A stretch of DNA of 64,000 bases from Hyphomicrobiales bacterium (GTDB lineage: Bacteria; Pseudomonadota; Alphaproteobacteria; Rhizobiales; Beijerinckiaceae), in contig CAKNFP010000001.1 in assembly GCA_930633525.1 (NCBI GenBank), positions 3,273,501 to 3,337,500 on the forward strand, written 5' to 3'. The stretch's first letter is position 1. Each line of letters opens with the position of its first letter. Below the pieces are notes generated by a model. It was not told the DNA's origin, did not search any database, and saw only the letters and a list, made by a program, of their open reading frames with translations. A program made the position numbers and the translations under genes. Of this stretch, positions 1 to 9,444 are shown one piece after another.

Positions 1-738
1 TGGGCCGACGGCGTCTATCTCCAGGCCCGGATGGAGGATCAGGCCGAATGCATGCTGGTGCTGATCGGCGCCACGCCGGAGGGCAAGAAGGAACTGGTCG
101 GCTTCCAGGCCGGGGTGCGCGAGAGCGCCCAGAGCTGGCGCGAGCTTCTCGTCGAGATCAAGCGAAGGGGCCTGTCCATCCCACCCCGGATCGCCGTCGG
201 GGATGGGGCACTGGGCTTCTGGAAAGCGCTCGACGAGCTCTTTCCCGGCACGCATCATCAGCGCTGCTGGCTGCACAAGACCGCCAACGTGCTCAACAAG
301 GTGCCGAAATCCGTGCAACCGGGCCTGAAGGCGGCCCTGCGGGAGATCTATCTCGCGCCCACCCGCGCGCAGGCCGAGGTGGCCGTCGATCTGTTTGCCG
401 AGGCCTACCAGGCGCGCTATCCCAAGGCAGTGGAGTGCGTGCGCAAGGACCAGCGGGCGCTGCTGGCGTTCTATGACTGGCCGGCGGAACACTGGATCCA
501 TCTGCGCACGACGAACCCAATTGAGAGTGTGTTCGCTACGGTCCGACACCGTACGGTGCGTACCAAGGGCTCGCTGTCGCCGACCACCGCCCGGCTGATG
601 GTGTTCAAGCTGGTGATGGCGGCCGCGAAGAGCTGGCGGAGATTGATGGGCGAAAACCAGTTGCCCAAGGTGATCGCCGGTGTCAGGTTTAAGGACGGCA
701 GCGAGGTCATTCCGATGCCGACAAACAGCGCCGCCTGA
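1..738 (+). CDS. IS256-family transposase, partial (5' end outside window)
   Basis: Catalyses cut-and-paste or copy-out transposition of its IS. The window opens at the first base of codon 177 of the complete transposase at 53865-55130, and the remaining 245 residues are identical to that copy. The first catalytic Asp lies in WADGVYL, the second in VGDGALGFW and the catalytic Glu in TTNPIES, the usual DDE layout of the family. The gene ends 31 bases before the right end of the IS. Intactness of its 5' half cannot be judged here. Confidence 0.95.
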   Translation, partial: WADGVYLQARMEDQAECMLVLIGATPEGKKELVGFQAGVRESAQSWRELLVEIKRRGLSIPPRIAVGDGALGFWKALDELFPGTHHQRCWLHKTANVLNKVPKSVQPGLKAALREIYLAPTRAQAEVAVDLFAEAYQARYPKAVECVRKDQRALLAFYDWPAEHWIHLRTTNPIESVFATVRHRTVRTKGSLSPTTARLMVFKLVMAAAKSWRRLMGENQLPKVIAGVRFKDGSEVIPMPTNSAA

Positions 739-769
739 TCGGCCCGTCACCCAATATCCATCATAGCTC
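1..769 (+). mobile_element. IS256-family element, 3' part (left end outside window)
   Basis: The first 769 bases match the right-hand part of the complete element at 53768-55161 (positions 54393-55161) with no difference that I can find by reading. The match stops at the terminal CATAGCTC at 769, which is the outer end of the right inverted repeat in the complete copy. Bases after 769 differ from those after the other copy, so this is an independent insertion of the same IS. The left end and its target duplication lie outside the window. Confidence 0.95.
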
Positions 770-1031
770 TCGTTACAGCGATGCTGCCCCATTGGATCGA
801 ACGACCGCTTTAGGGCAAACGCCTATGCCCGCTGCGACTATACTCGACCGTCCGCAATAGGCTGCTCAGGTACTCGCCGCGGGCGCATGAGTGACTGATT
901 CGGAGCGCGGCACCAGTGATGCGAGCGGCGGCAATTGGCCAAAGCGTTCAGCTGCACCTGCGAAGAGTTGCGCCATGCTTCGATTTGCCTAGGTGATATT
1001 GGTGGGGCTCAAAGCAACAACTTCAAGTATT

Positions 1032-1490
1032 TCATGCACGAGTAACAATCTCGTCTATCGGGCCGGGTGCAGCCATGCCTGCCACACGCAGGAACGCCGT
1101 CACGCCCACCGCAATCGCCCCGATCACCGAGAAGATGATCTGCCATGTCTCAGACGGCATCATGTGCTTGACGATACCGAGCGTGGCATAGAACCCGGCC
1201 ATGCCCGCCGGAGCGACGAAGGCCAGAGCAATCAGCAGACGCGCCCATATCGGGCGAACCAGTATAAGCAGGCCCTGACCGACTGCCAGTGTCAGACCGG
1301 CGGCGAGAAGACCAACAACGATGCCGCCGAGCCAGCCAGCACCAGTGCCATAGGCCCAGCTGCCCGCATTCAGGCCGATGAAGAACGGCAGAGCAAAGAC
1401 GGCGAGATTGAACAGCAGCCAACACATGGTGCCAATGGCTGCGGTGGAAACGAGGATTCCGAGAATGATCATGGTGGTGTCTCCGTGCAA
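1032..1490 (-). CDS. Small polytopic membrane protein, unknown function
   Basis: A 152-residue protein made almost entirely of hydrophobic segments; roughly four or five transmembrane helices are apparent, with Gly/Ala-rich stretches and no catalytic motif that I recognise. An internal Met seven codons in (MIILGIL) is an alternative start and would put the first helix at the very N terminus. It is the last gene of the minus-strand backbone block, 133 bases downstream of the DUF2493 gene. A role in the conjugative element is possible only by association. Function unknown. Confidence 0.7.
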   Translation of the reverse strand: MHGDTTMIILGILVSTAAIGTMCWLLFNLAVFALPFFIGLNAGSWAYGTGAGWLGGIVVGLLAAGLTLAVGQGLLILVRPIWARLLIALAFVAPAGMAGFYATLGIVKHMMPSETWQIIFSVIGAIAVGVTAFLRVAGMAAPGPIDEIVTRA

Positions 1491-1623
1491 AAGATTGGAC
1501 GGTTGCGCCTTCCACCACCACCATGGCGCACTGCGACATATAGCATGAATCTGCCTGTCTGTGCGACATGGAATGATCGGCGGACGCTATCGCCATGCGC
1601 ATGATGACGTGGGAAGGCAGCGC

Positions 1624-2370
1624 TCACGCGCTGCCGGTCCCGAAGCGATAGACCGGGATGCCCATCTTGCGGGCCTTGTCGGCCAGATTGTCCTGAATGC
1701 CCGTGCCGGGGAAGATGATGACCCCGATCGGCATGATGCCGAGCATCTGGTCGTTGCGCTTGAACGGTGCTGCCTTGGCGTGTTTTGCCCAGTCGGGTTT
1801 GAACGCGAGCTGTGCGACCTTGCGGTTATTGGCCCAGGTGGCCGCGATGCGTTCCGCGCCCTTGGGCGATCCGCCGTGCATCAGCACCATGTCCGGATGC
1901 TTGGCATGGACCTGATCGAGCTTGGCCCAGATTGTGCGATGATCGGTGGTGTCACCACCCGAGAAGGCGATCTTCGGTCCGGCGGGCAGCAGCACCTCGT
2001 TGTCGGCCCGGCGTTTTGCGGCGATGAAGTCGCGGCTGTCGATCATGGCTGAGGTCATCTGGCGATGGTTGACCCGTGAGCCGGAGCGTTGCGACCAGGG
2101 CGATCCAGTGGTGCGCAGATAGATGTCCGCGGCGGTTTCACGGAAGGTCTCCATGCTGTCGCGGCGCTCGATCAGGCTTTGGCCCGCGCCGATCAGGGTT
2201 TCAAGCTGGACGGATTTGACCTCGCTACCGTCCTGTTCGCGCTGAAGGCGCTTCTGTGCCTGCTCGTTATCGTCGAGTTTGGTCTCGATCCGCTCGACAG
2301 CGCGGTGGAAGGTGTTGACGGTGGACCAGAGGATCTCGTCGAGGTCGAAATCGAGGCTGGTGTCGGCCAT
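1624..2370 (-). CDS. DUF2493 (YspA-like SLOG fold) protein, 5'-shortened
   Basis: 248 residues from the Met at 2370. The N-terminal half is charged and helical. The C-terminal half carries the DUF2493 Rossmann-like domain: a strand into KIAFSGGDTTDH near residue 140, then MVLMHGGSPKGAERIAATWA, then a region ending FPGTG. This domain belongs to the SLOG superfamily, thought to bind nucleotides or nucleotide-derived ligands; the cellular role is unknown. The reading frame continues upstream to an ATG at 2550 with fitting coding content but is broken by TAA at 2449-2451, so this Met is probably an internal one of a longer ancestral protein. Translation from 2370 would keep the whole conserved domain. 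Last but one gene of the backbone block. Confidence 0.8.
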   Translation of the reverse strand: MADTSLDFDLDEILWSTVNTFHRAVERIETKLDDNEQAQKRLQREQDGSEVKSVQLETLIGAGQSLIERRDSMETFRETAADIYLRTTGSPWSQRSGSRVNHRQMTSAMIDSRDFIAAKRRADNEVLLPAGPKIAFSGGDTTDHRTIWAKLDQVHAKHPDMVLMHGGSPKGAERIAATWANNRKVAQLAFKPDWAKHAKAAPFKRNDQMLGIMPIGVIIFPGTGIQDNLADKARKMGIPVYRFGTGSA

Positions 2371-2550
2371 GGTGGAAATCAGGGCGTCGAAGATGTCGGA
2401 GACTGCGCCCTGGATGACGTGATCTTCGGGTGTAAGCCGGGGATCGGCTTAGTCTTCGGAGGGGCGGTAGCCGTAAAGTTCGAGTTCTTCGATGGCGTGG
2501 CCGGTCGGGGACGTGCTGTGATCGGGTTCGAAATCGTCGTGCGCGTACAT
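2371..2550 (-). pseudogene. Detached N-terminal segment of the DUF2493 gene (in-frame TAA)
   Basis: Reading from ATG at 2548-2550 gives MYAHDDFEPDH, then ELELYGYRPSED, a TAA stop at codon 34 (2449-2451), and then ADPRLTPEDHVIQGAVSD running in the same frame straight into the Met at 2370. The sequence on both sides of the stop is continuous, acidic and protein-like with no frame change. The simplest explanation is one GAA to TAA substitution. A sequencing error is the alternative. Confidence 0.65.
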
Positions 2551-2857
2551 GGGATGCTTCCGTCAGTTGGACCGCGACCGTCGCGGCCTTCATGGCGACG
2601 AAAGCCCACGGGCGCGTCGGTCTGGCAGCGCGAGCCTCTGGCGAGTGCCTTGATGGCAAAGCCCGGCTGATTTGTTTCGCGCTGTAAAGGCGGGCTTGCC
2701 CGCCGACGGAAATCAGTCGGGCGTCGCCATTGCCTGACCGGGGCGTTTGTGGGCCGATCGCCCTCTCGGAAGGCCAAGGCGCGGTCCTCTGCTGATGACA
2801 GGATGCAGCCTATGCGCATGACAGGATCGGAACGGCCCGATCACGGCCCCGTACCGG
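2551..2857. other. Intergenic, no gene; contains a perfect palindrome
   Basis: 307 bases between the Toprim gene and the DUF2493 gene. I see no convincing coding frame. At 2689-2704 is GGCGGGC-TT-GCCCGCC, a perfect 7-bp stem. On the minus strand it is followed by TTTA only, so it is a weak terminator at best; it could also be an RNA processing signal between the two genes. Confidence 0.5.
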
Positions 2858-3895
2858 CTATGCCATTGAAGCTATGAAGCGGCTGACATCCTGGGGAGCG
2901 ATTTGCACCCGGATCTCTGCCCGAACGGCATCCAGCCCGCGAGTTGTAAGATCTTCGTTGAAGTCCCCAATCATGGGCGAGAGCGTGATAGCCTCGATCC
3001 CGACCCCGTGCGCCCGGTCCACCAGGCTATTGCGGGCGCTGTCACCTGCCGGATCGTTGTCGCGGACGATATAGAGCCTGCGCAGGTGCGGTGGAAACAG
3101 GATGGCCGCGAGGTGTCCGGCCGAGAGTGCGGAAACCATCGGCATGGTGGGCAGAGCCTGACGCAGCGACAGGATGGTTTCGATACCTTCCCCCGCTGCC
3201 ATGACATCCTGCGCATCACCGAAACGAACCGCATGTCTGAGCAGGTCGCCCATTGCCTTCCTCGGCGGATCGACAGGCGCCTTGCCGGAACCGTCCGGGG
3301 CCAGCCATGTGCGGTGTGCGCCGGTGATCCTGCCATCGAGATCGGTGACGGCGGCGATCATGGCGGGCCAGGCTTGCGTCGGGCCATCGTCCTCGGGCCG
3401 CCAGTAGCAGTTGGGATAGAAACGCAGATTTGCGGTCTGGCGTAAATCCGTAATGCCGCGTCCGCGTAAATACGCTTCTGCGGTACTGCCGATCAGCGGC
3501 TGCGTCATGCGCCAGAGGCGGCGTGCGGCCTCGGATGATCCCGATGGTGCTGGCGTTCGGGACTGACGGGATGGTGGCTGCGGTTCAGGATGCGGCAGGC
3601 TGAGGAAGCGCCGGGCCTCATCGGCAACATCTGCGAAGTCGATCAGACCGAGCGAATCCCGGATCACGTCCAGCAGATCGCCATATTCACCCGTGGCCGT
3701 GTCCTGCCATTTACCGGCAATGCCTTTCACGCTGTCGTGCAGCCGGACGAACATCGAGCGGCCAGACGTGTTTCGGACATCGCCAACCTGCCAGTAATTG
3801 CCCTGTTTGCGGCCATTGGAGAGATAATGGCGGCACACCGCCTCGGCCTGCCGGCCGAGACGCTGCGCCAGTTCGGAAGCGTTGAGGCGCGCCAT
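2858..3895 (-). CDS. Toprim-domain primase-like protein
   Basis: 345 residues, likely a DNA primase-related protein of a mobile element. An N-terminal region with a GKWQDTATGEYGDLLDV segment resembles the domain that precedes Toprim in plasmid primase-like proteins; no complete Cys zinc finger is visible. The Toprim core is seen as GEGIET at 235-240 (catalytic Glu) and RDNDPAGD at 278-285 (metal-binding Asp pair), the hallmark acidic residues. The start codon overlaps the stop of the upstream helicase gene (TAATG at 3893-3897), so the two are translationally coupled. Whether it primes DNA synthesis during transfer is inference from family and context. Confidence 0.85.
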   Translation of the reverse strand: MARLNASELAQRLGRQAEAVCRHYLSNGRKQGNYWQVGDVRNTSGRSMFVRLHDSVKGIAGKWQDTATGEYGDLLDVIRDSLGLIDFADVADEARRFLSLPHPEPQPPSRQSRTPAPSGSSEAARRLWRMTQPLIGSTAEAYLRGRGITDLRQTANLRFYPNCYWRPEDDGPTQAWPAMIAAVTDLDGRITGAHRTWLAPDGSGKAPVDPPRKAMGDLLRHAVRFGDAQDVMAAGEGIETILSLRQALPTMPMVSALSAGHLAAILFPPHLRRLYIVRDNDPAGDSARNSLVDRAHGVGIEAITLSPMIGDFNEDLTTRGLDAVRAEIRVQIAPQDVSRFIASMA

Positions 3896-6800
3896 TATGC
3901 GGCCTCCCGCTCGCCGATGCGCTCAACGGGGAAGCGTTCAAGCAGCTTGCCGATGATCTCCGGCCCCGTTGTATCGACGGGTACGAAGAAGTGCAGTTTC
4001 CACGAGATGATCTCGCTGAAGAGGCCGTAAGCCCGAAGCCGGTCGCGCATTGCATCGGTAAAGCCGGTCAGTTCGATCCGGCGGGCGCCCATGACCCGGA
4101 CGCGGCGCAATTGCAGCCCCTCGGCGAGATCAAGGATCGTGCGACCTTCGATCAGCGCGGCATAGGCGGCATCCGGTGTCAGGCTGCTGGTGACGCCACT
4201 GGTCGAGGCATTGGCAGCCCATGCCGGCGATACCCGGCGACCGATGATGCGTTCGCCCTCGTCGGTCTGGAGCCGATAGACGCGGGAGGAGTCCTGCGGC
4301 AGGCGTTTCCAGATTGGCAGAAGCAGCCCTGTCACCATATGCAGGATGCTGTCGGTGAACTCCGGCACCTCTGCCAGTTCGGCCTTCCAGGCCACGGTGA
4401 AGGCGGCACGGTCGGCCTCGATCCAGTGGGTCTCGCCCATCGCCCGCACCGGAATGTTCATCGCCTCCATGGGCCGGATCAGCCGCACACGCCGTTCGAT
4501 CTCGCCATCATCCAGCATGACGCTGGTGGTTGGGATCTGCACGGCGGCGCGACCGGATCGCTCGTTGATGAGCAATCTTGCGCGGGGGTCATCCAATTCC
4601 GCCAAGGCGGTATCGAGTGTGACCGGCTGATTGCGCTTGCGCTCGGTGAGCGTGAGGAGCCGGGTTTCCGCGCCGGTGCCCGGATGGGTGTGGATCACCT
4701 GCCGGTCGGTGACGATGAAGCTTTCCGCCTTCAGCGTTTCCAGCCCCATGTCATAGGTGCCGGATGCAATCGCCCCATCGATCCGCGCCTGCAGAAGCTG
4801 CTCGAAGGCCGAGAACAGGATGCCCTGCAATTCGATGGTCAGCGCCAATAAGCGGTTGAGGAAGGTGGTGATCGGCGGCAGGTCGTCCTTCACACCATTG
4901 CTGTCCATCAGCTTCAGGCCTGTAGCGGTTTGGAACCGTTCGAGCGAGCAACCCTCGACCTTGCCGCGCACGATCAGCAGATAAAGCTGGCGCAGTGCAT
5001 CGCGGGCATAGGCGGATTCCAGATTGTCCTCGGGACGGAACAGCCCCTGACCGCCGGTCTGGCGCTGGCCGCGAGTGATCGCGCCCAGCGTGTCGAGGCG
5101 GCGGGCGATGGTGCTGAGAAACCGCTTCTCCGCTTTCACATCGGTGGCAATCGGCCGGAACAGCGGTGGCTGCGCCTGATTGGTCCGGTTGGTGCGGCCC
5201 AGCCCCTGAATGGCGGCATCGGCCTTCCAGCCCGGCTCCAGCAGATAATGCACGCGCAGCCGCTGGTTTTTCGCCGAGAGTTCGGCGTGATAGCTGCGCC
5301 CCGTGCCACCGGCATCAGAGAAGACCAAAATACGCTTCTGGTCATCCATGAAGGCCGACGTCTCGGCAAGGTTGGCGGACGGTGCACGGTTCTCGACCGC
5401 AAGACGGGCCGATGCCCCCTCGCCCTTGCGCACGATGCGGCGTGAGCGGCCCGTGACCTCCGCCACCATATCCGTGCCGTAACGCTGGACGATCTGGTCA
5501 AGCGCACCGGGGACAGGCGGAAGCGAACCCAGCTGCTCCAGCATCTCGTCGCGCCGCGCTACAGCTTCGCGGCATTCAACCGGCTGACCATCGCGGAAGA
5601 CGGGTCGTGACGACAGATTGCCCTCGCCATCGCTGAACGGCTCATAGAGCTGTACCGGGAAGGAATGCTGCAAATACGAACCGACATATTCCCTGGGCGT
5701 GACATCGACAGAAATATCGCTCCGTTCCTCCGTCGGGATCTCGGACAGCCGCCGTTCCATCAGAGCTTCCCCGGTCGAGACGATCTGGATGACGGCCGCA
5801 TGGCCCGCCTCCAGATCGGCATCGATGGATCGGATCAGGGTCGGGGTTTTCATGGAGGTCAGCAGATGGCCGAAGAAGCGCTGCTTGGTGCTCTCAAAGG
5901 CCGAACGGGCGGCGGATTTGGCCTGCCGGTTCAGCGTTCCCTCGCTGGCGGTGATGTTGGCGGCTTGCATGGCCGCGTCGAGATTATTGTGAATGACGGC
6001 AAAAGCCCCAGCATAAGCATCATAGATGCGGCGCTGTTCGTCCGTGAGTTGGTGCTCGATCAGTTCATATTCGACGCCATCATAGGAAAGCGAGCGGGCG
6101 GTGTAGAGGCCGAGGGACCGCAGATCGCGCGCCAGCACCTCCATCGCCGCGACGCCGCCGGCTTCGATCGCCTCAACGAACTCGGCACGGGTGGCAAACG
6201 GAAAATCCTCGCCACCCCAGAGGCCGAGGCGCTGCGCATAGGCGAGATTGTGGACGGTGGTGGCGCCGGTTGCAGAGACATAGACCACACGGGCGTCGGG
6301 CAGCGCGTGTTGGAGCCGAAGGCCCGCACGTCCCTGCTGCGAGGCGGCGACATCGCCGCGCTCTCCCTTGCCGCCACCGGCATTCTGCATGGAATGGCTC
6401 TCGTCGAAGATAATGGCTCCATCGAAATCGGACCCCAACCATTCGACGATCTGCTTGACGCGAGAAACCTTGTCGCCCCGGTCGTCGGAGCGTAGCGTGG
6501 TATAGGTGGTGAAAAGGATGCCTTCCGACAGCGTGATCTTTGCGCCTTGAGGGAAGCGTGACAGAGGCGTGACAAGCAGCCGTTCCATGCCGAGCGCCGA
6601 CCAGTCGCGCTGCGCGTCCTCGATCAGCTTGTCGGATTTGGAGATCCAGATCGCCTTGCGCCGACCGCGCAGCCAGTTGTCGAGAATGATGGCAGCGGAC
6701 TGGCGGCCCTTGCCAGCGCCGGTTCCGTCACCGAGCATGAAGCCCCGGCGAAAGCGGATTGATCCGGTAGCATCCTCGGGCGCGGCGCTCACATTGTCGA

Positions 6801-8217
6801 AATGCTCGTCCACGGTCCATGCGCCGGCGAGATGATCGGCATGGGCTTCCCCGGCATAGATCACAGTTTCAAGCTGAGCGTCCGACAGACGCGCGCAGAT
6901 GTCAGCGGGCAGCATGGGCCGGTAGGAGGGCTTCGGCGGTGCGACCGAGGCCATGGCGGCGGATTGCACCAGCTTGGTCGGATGCGGCTGCGCGCAAGCA
7001 ATGCGCAGCGATTGCAGCGCATATTCCTCATAGATGGCGTCGGACAGGCGAGCGCCTTCCGGTGGCGTCCAGTCCACGGTCTCGTAGGCAAGTTCGACGC
7101 CCTCGGGATCATTGGCGGGAGCAGCGGCAGGCCGCGCAGTTGTCGCCCGGGCCAGATAGCCCCGCACGGTTTTCGGCGCGGCGGTCGGAGCGGGCACAGC
7201 GATCCTCGGCAACGATACCGGCGAACGCTGCGGGACACGTGCCTCGATCCATTCGATCAGCGTGGCAACATCAGGCGCGATCCCCGGTGAGACCGGAAAA
7301 CTCGCCGGATCGTCAGCGGGCAGTTTGTCGATAACGGTCAGCCGCGTGTCGATCGTGGTGCCGTGCTTTGCATAGACCGCGCCATCGGCGGCGGCGGTGA
7401 ACACCACACGGCCACGCGCCTGCAAGCGGATGAATGCGTCCCGCCATGCCGGATCTTCGGGGCCAAAGCCTGCGCCGGTGATAGTCACCAGCCGACCGCC
7501 GGGGGCCAGACGGGCCAGCGCCGAGGCAACATGGCGGTAGGCCGCATCAGCGACACGCCCGCTGACATTGGCCATAACCGAGAATGGCGGGTTCATCAGC
7601 ACCACGGACGGGACGGCATCCGGGGCCAGATGGTCGTCGATCTGGGCGGCGTCGAACCGGGCGACGGCAAAGGCCGGAAAGAGCGAAGACAGAAGATCGG
7701 CGCGGGTATCGGCGAGTTCATTGAGGATCAGCGAACCGCCGATGGTCTGCGCCAGGATCGCCAGAAGGCCGGTGCCTGCCGATGGCTCAAGCACCCTGTC
7801 ATCAGGCGTGATTGCGGCAGCCGTCAGAGCAGCAAGACCAAGCGGGATCGGCGTCGAAAACTGCTGGAAGTTCTGGCTTTCCTCGGAACGCCGGGTCTGC
7901 GTCGGCAATAGTCCGGCGATCTTTGTCAGCACGGAAATCCGTGCAGCCGGAGACGCAGCTTTACGGAAAAGCGCCTTTCCGTATTTGCGCAGGAAGAGAA
8001 CGGTAGCGACTTCGCAGGCCTCGTAAGCCAGCTTCCAGTCCCAGGCGCCAGTAGCGTCGGACGCGCCGAATGCCGTTTCCATTGCGCCGCGCAAGGTAGC
8101 GGCATCGATGCGCTGACCGCGTTCGAGATAGGGGAGCAAAAGATTGGCCGCAGCCAGGATCGCCGGCGCAGCCGCCAGCGGCGTGACGGGATCAGTCACG
8201 GGGAAAACCATGTTCAT
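3895..8217 (-). CDS. Methyltransferase / strawberry-notch helicase fusion protein
   Basis: 1440 residues from the ATG at 8217, preceded by TGAGG at good spacing; longer in-frame extensions upstream look non-coding. The N-terminal part is a Rossmann adenine-methyltransferase-like domain with EPSAGTG at 144-150 (SAM motif I) and NPPF at 209-212 (catalytic motif IV). The middle is an SF2-type helicase of the strawberry-notch group with GDGTGAGKGR at 496-505 (Walker A) and DESH at 605-608 (motif II); the conserved C-terminal strawberry-notch helicase region follows. Such very large proteins are common on conjugative plasmids and integrative elements of alphaproteobacteria, where their task is not established; protection or remodelling of incoming DNA is a reasonable inference. 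Coupled to the Toprim gene by a 1-base overlap. Confidence 0.9.
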   Translation of the reverse strand: MNMVFPVTDPVTPLAAAPAILAAANLLLPYLERGQRIDAATLRGAMETAFGASDATGAWDWKLAYEACEVATVLFLRKYGKALFRKAASPAARISVLTKIAGLLPTQTRRSEESQNFQQFSTPIPLGLAALTAAAITPDDRVLEPSAGTGLLAILAQTIGGSLILNELADTRADLLSSLFPAFAVARFDAAQIDDHLAPDAVPSVVLMNPPFSVMANVSGRVADAAYRHVASALARLAPGGRLVTITGAGFGPEDPAWRDAFIRLQARGRVVFTAAADGAVYAKHGTTIDTRLTVIDKLPADDPASFPVSPGIAPDVATLIEWIEARVPQRSPVSLPRIAVPAPTAAPKTVRGYLARATTARPAAAPANDPEGVELAYETVDWTPPEGARLSDAIYEEYALQSLRIACAQPHPTKLVQSAAMASVAPPKPSYRPMLPADICARLSDAQLETVIYAGEAHADHLAGAWTVDEHFDNVSAAPEDATGSIRFRRGFMLGDGTGAGKGRQSAAIILDNWLRGRRKAIWISKSDKLIEDAQRDWSALGMERLLVTPLSRFPQGAKITLSEGILFTTYTTLRSDDRGDKVSRVKQIVEWLGSDFDGAIIFDESHSMQNAGGGKGERGDVAASQQGRAGLRLQHALPDARVVYVSATGATTVHNLAYAQRLGLWGGEDFPFATRAEFVEAIEAGGVAAMEVLARDLRSLGLYTARSLSYDGVEYELIEHQLTDEQRRIYDAYAGAFAVIHNNLDAAMQAANITASEGTLNRQAKSAARSAFESTKQRFFGHLLTSMKTPTLIRSIDADLEAGHAAVIQIVSTGEALMERRLSEIPTEERSDISVDVTPREYVGSYLQHSFPVQLYEPFSDGEGNLSSRPVFRDGQPVECREAVARRDEMLEQLGSLPPVPGALDQIVQRYGTDMVAEVTGRSRRIVRKGEGASARLAVENRAPSANLAETSAFMDDQKRILVFSDAGGTGRSYHAELSAKNQRLRVHYLLEPGWKADAAIQGLGRTNRTNQAQPPLFRPIATDVKAEKRFLSTIARRLDTLGAITRGQRQTGGQGLFRPEDNLESAYARDALRQLYLLIVRGKVEGCSLERFQTATGLKLMDSNGVKDDLPPITTFLNRLLALTIELQGILFSAFEQLLQARIDGAIASGTYDMGLETLKAESFIVTDRQVIHTHPGTGAETRLLTLTERKRNQPVTLDTALAELDDPRARLLINERSGRAAVQIPTTSVMLDDGEIERRVRLIRPMEAMNIPVRAMGETHWIEADRAAFTVAWKAELAEVPEFTDSILHMVTGLLLPIWKRLPQDSSRVYRLQTDEGERIIGRRVSPAWAANASTSGVTSSLTPDAAYAALIEGRTILDLAEGLQLRRVRVMGARRIELTGFTDAMRDRLRAYGLFSEIISWKLHFFVPVDTTGPEIIGKLLERFPVERIGEREAA

Positions 8218-8340
8218 GTCGAGAACCTCAGGAGAGCGGGAAGGACAAGCCCGGACAGCGCTCTCTCTCGACCACCCGGACCTGACCCTTTTCGGCCCAC
8301 CTCTCACTCTCAAAGTGCAGCATGAGAAAAGCGCCCCGAC
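8218..8340 (-). promoter_or_regulatory. Leader of the helicase gene, partly like the repeated leaders
   Basis: On the minus strand this leader reads GAGAGTGAGAGGTGGGCC, later a GAGAGAGAG tract, then the ribosome binding region. The GAGAGTGAGAG start and the GAGAGAGAG tract are shared with the leaders at 15243-15327, 13757-13842 and 10053-10131, but the terminal inverted repeat is not preserved, so this is a diverged or unrelated copy. Confidence 0.35.
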
Positions 8341-8375
8341 CGAACGGCGAGGCGCTTGTCTATGTCTTCCCGGGA

Positions 8376-9020
8376 TCATCCGAAGCGGCGACCGGCTTCG
8401 GTGAAAGTGTATTCATTGGCGGCGATGGTTTCATCGACCACTTCGTCCGAGGACAGAAAATCATATTCGCGTTCAAGCTGGCGGTAGAGCCAGCGGGCCA
8501 GATCGCGCAGCGCCTCGATGATCGTCTCCTCGGTATCGGCGGTCATGTCCTGCCAGATCGGGCTGTTTCGCTCGACCGAGATCGACATGCAGTATTCTTG
8601 ATAATAATGGCCGCGATGGCTGGCATCGGCACGAAGCTGATAGAAGTTGCGGCGCTGGACCGCCTGAAGGGCGTCGGCGATGCGGTGCAGTTCGGTGTCC
8701 TGCGGTGCGTATTCCCGGATCAGGCGCGGCGCATGTTTGCGATAGGAATACCAGGATTCAAAGCAGGCGCCGTCCCCCTGCGACCAGAAGCCCCGGAACC
8801 AGATGCAGGGGTCTTGCCGTGTGCCGCCGCCCATCAACCGGACGGTTCGGGTCTTGAGGTTCAGCCCGAGGATTTCGGCGATGCGCTGGAAATCCTCATA
8901 GACGGCATTGTACCAGTCATAGTCGAAGCCGCCCTCACGATACCAGGCACGGGCCTTGTCCTTAGCCGCATCGGACAATTCGTCGAGGCGATAGACGGTG
9001 GTTTCGATAAGCTCAGGCAT
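8376..9020 (-). CDS. Conserved hypothetical mobile-element protein
   Basis: 214 residues from the ATG at 9020, which has GGGAGAG at proper spacing; the longer in-frame start is out of character. Rich in aromatic and charged residues with a WYREGGFDYDWYNAVYEDF region near residue 26 and a CIWFRGFWSQGDGACFES region near residue 75. Homologues in alphaproteobacterial mobile elements are sometimes labelled as antitoxin of a stability system, but I see no known antitoxin motif. Its start overlaps the stop of the next gene upstream by eight bases, so the two form a coupled pair. Function unknown. Confidence 0.75.
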   Translation of the reverse strand: MPELIETTVYRLDELSDAAKDKARAWYREGGFDYDWYNAVYEDFQRIAEILGLNLKTRTVRLMGGGTRQDPCIWFRGFWSQGDGACFESWYSYRKHAPRLIREYAPQDTELHRIADALQAVQRRNFYQLRADASHRGHYYQEYCMSISVERNSPIWQDMTADTEETIIEALRDLARWLYRQLEREYDFLSSDEVVDETIAANEYTFTEAGRRFG

Positions 9021-9429
9021 AAGGATCTCTCCCTTCGAGAACCGAGGAAAGCCAGCCATCAGTGTCGATCCAGTCCACCGTCTCGCCGATTGCGAGATCG
9101 AGGACATGTGCCCCGCCGCCGAACCCATTCAGGCGGGATCGAGAGCAACTGTTTGCCCATTGCAGTCCCCATAATCCGATCAGGCCAAAGGTGGCCGCGC
9201 AGTGCATGACGAACCGGATGACATGCTCGGGATCGCCGGTAACGTCATCACGCATCCAGAGCTGCGTGCCGTCATGTTCAGGCTGAATCGAGAGCAGAAA
9301 GCCGTTGGCGGGTTCATGTTCGGCACTGCTTCCGTCCGACAAGGCATTATAGAGATCGACGGCACGGACGGCATTCTCATGCGTCCCAACATCGAGCAGG
9401 CAGGAAAAGTGGGTGTGGTAATCGGCCAT
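9013..9429 (-). CDS. Conserved hypothetical protein
   Basis: 138 residues starting MADYHTHFSCLLDVGTHENA. Acidic, with no catalytic signature or membrane segment. The start at 9429 is chosen because the sequence character changes there and GGAGG-like bases (CAGGAGGCTGAT) lie just before it. It overlaps the following gene by eight bases, which suggests coupled expression and perhaps a joint function. It belongs to the minus-strand backbone block between the helicase and ParB genes. Unknown function. Confidence 0.7.
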   Translation of the reverse strand: MADYHTHFSCLLDVGTHENAVRAVDLYNALSDGSSAEHEPANGFLLSIQPEHDGTQLWMRDDVTGDPEHVIRFVMHCAATFGLIGLWGLQWANSCSRSRLNGFGGGAHVLDLAIGETVDWIDTDGWLSSVLEGRDPYA

Positions 9430-9444
9430 ATCAGCCTCCTGAAA

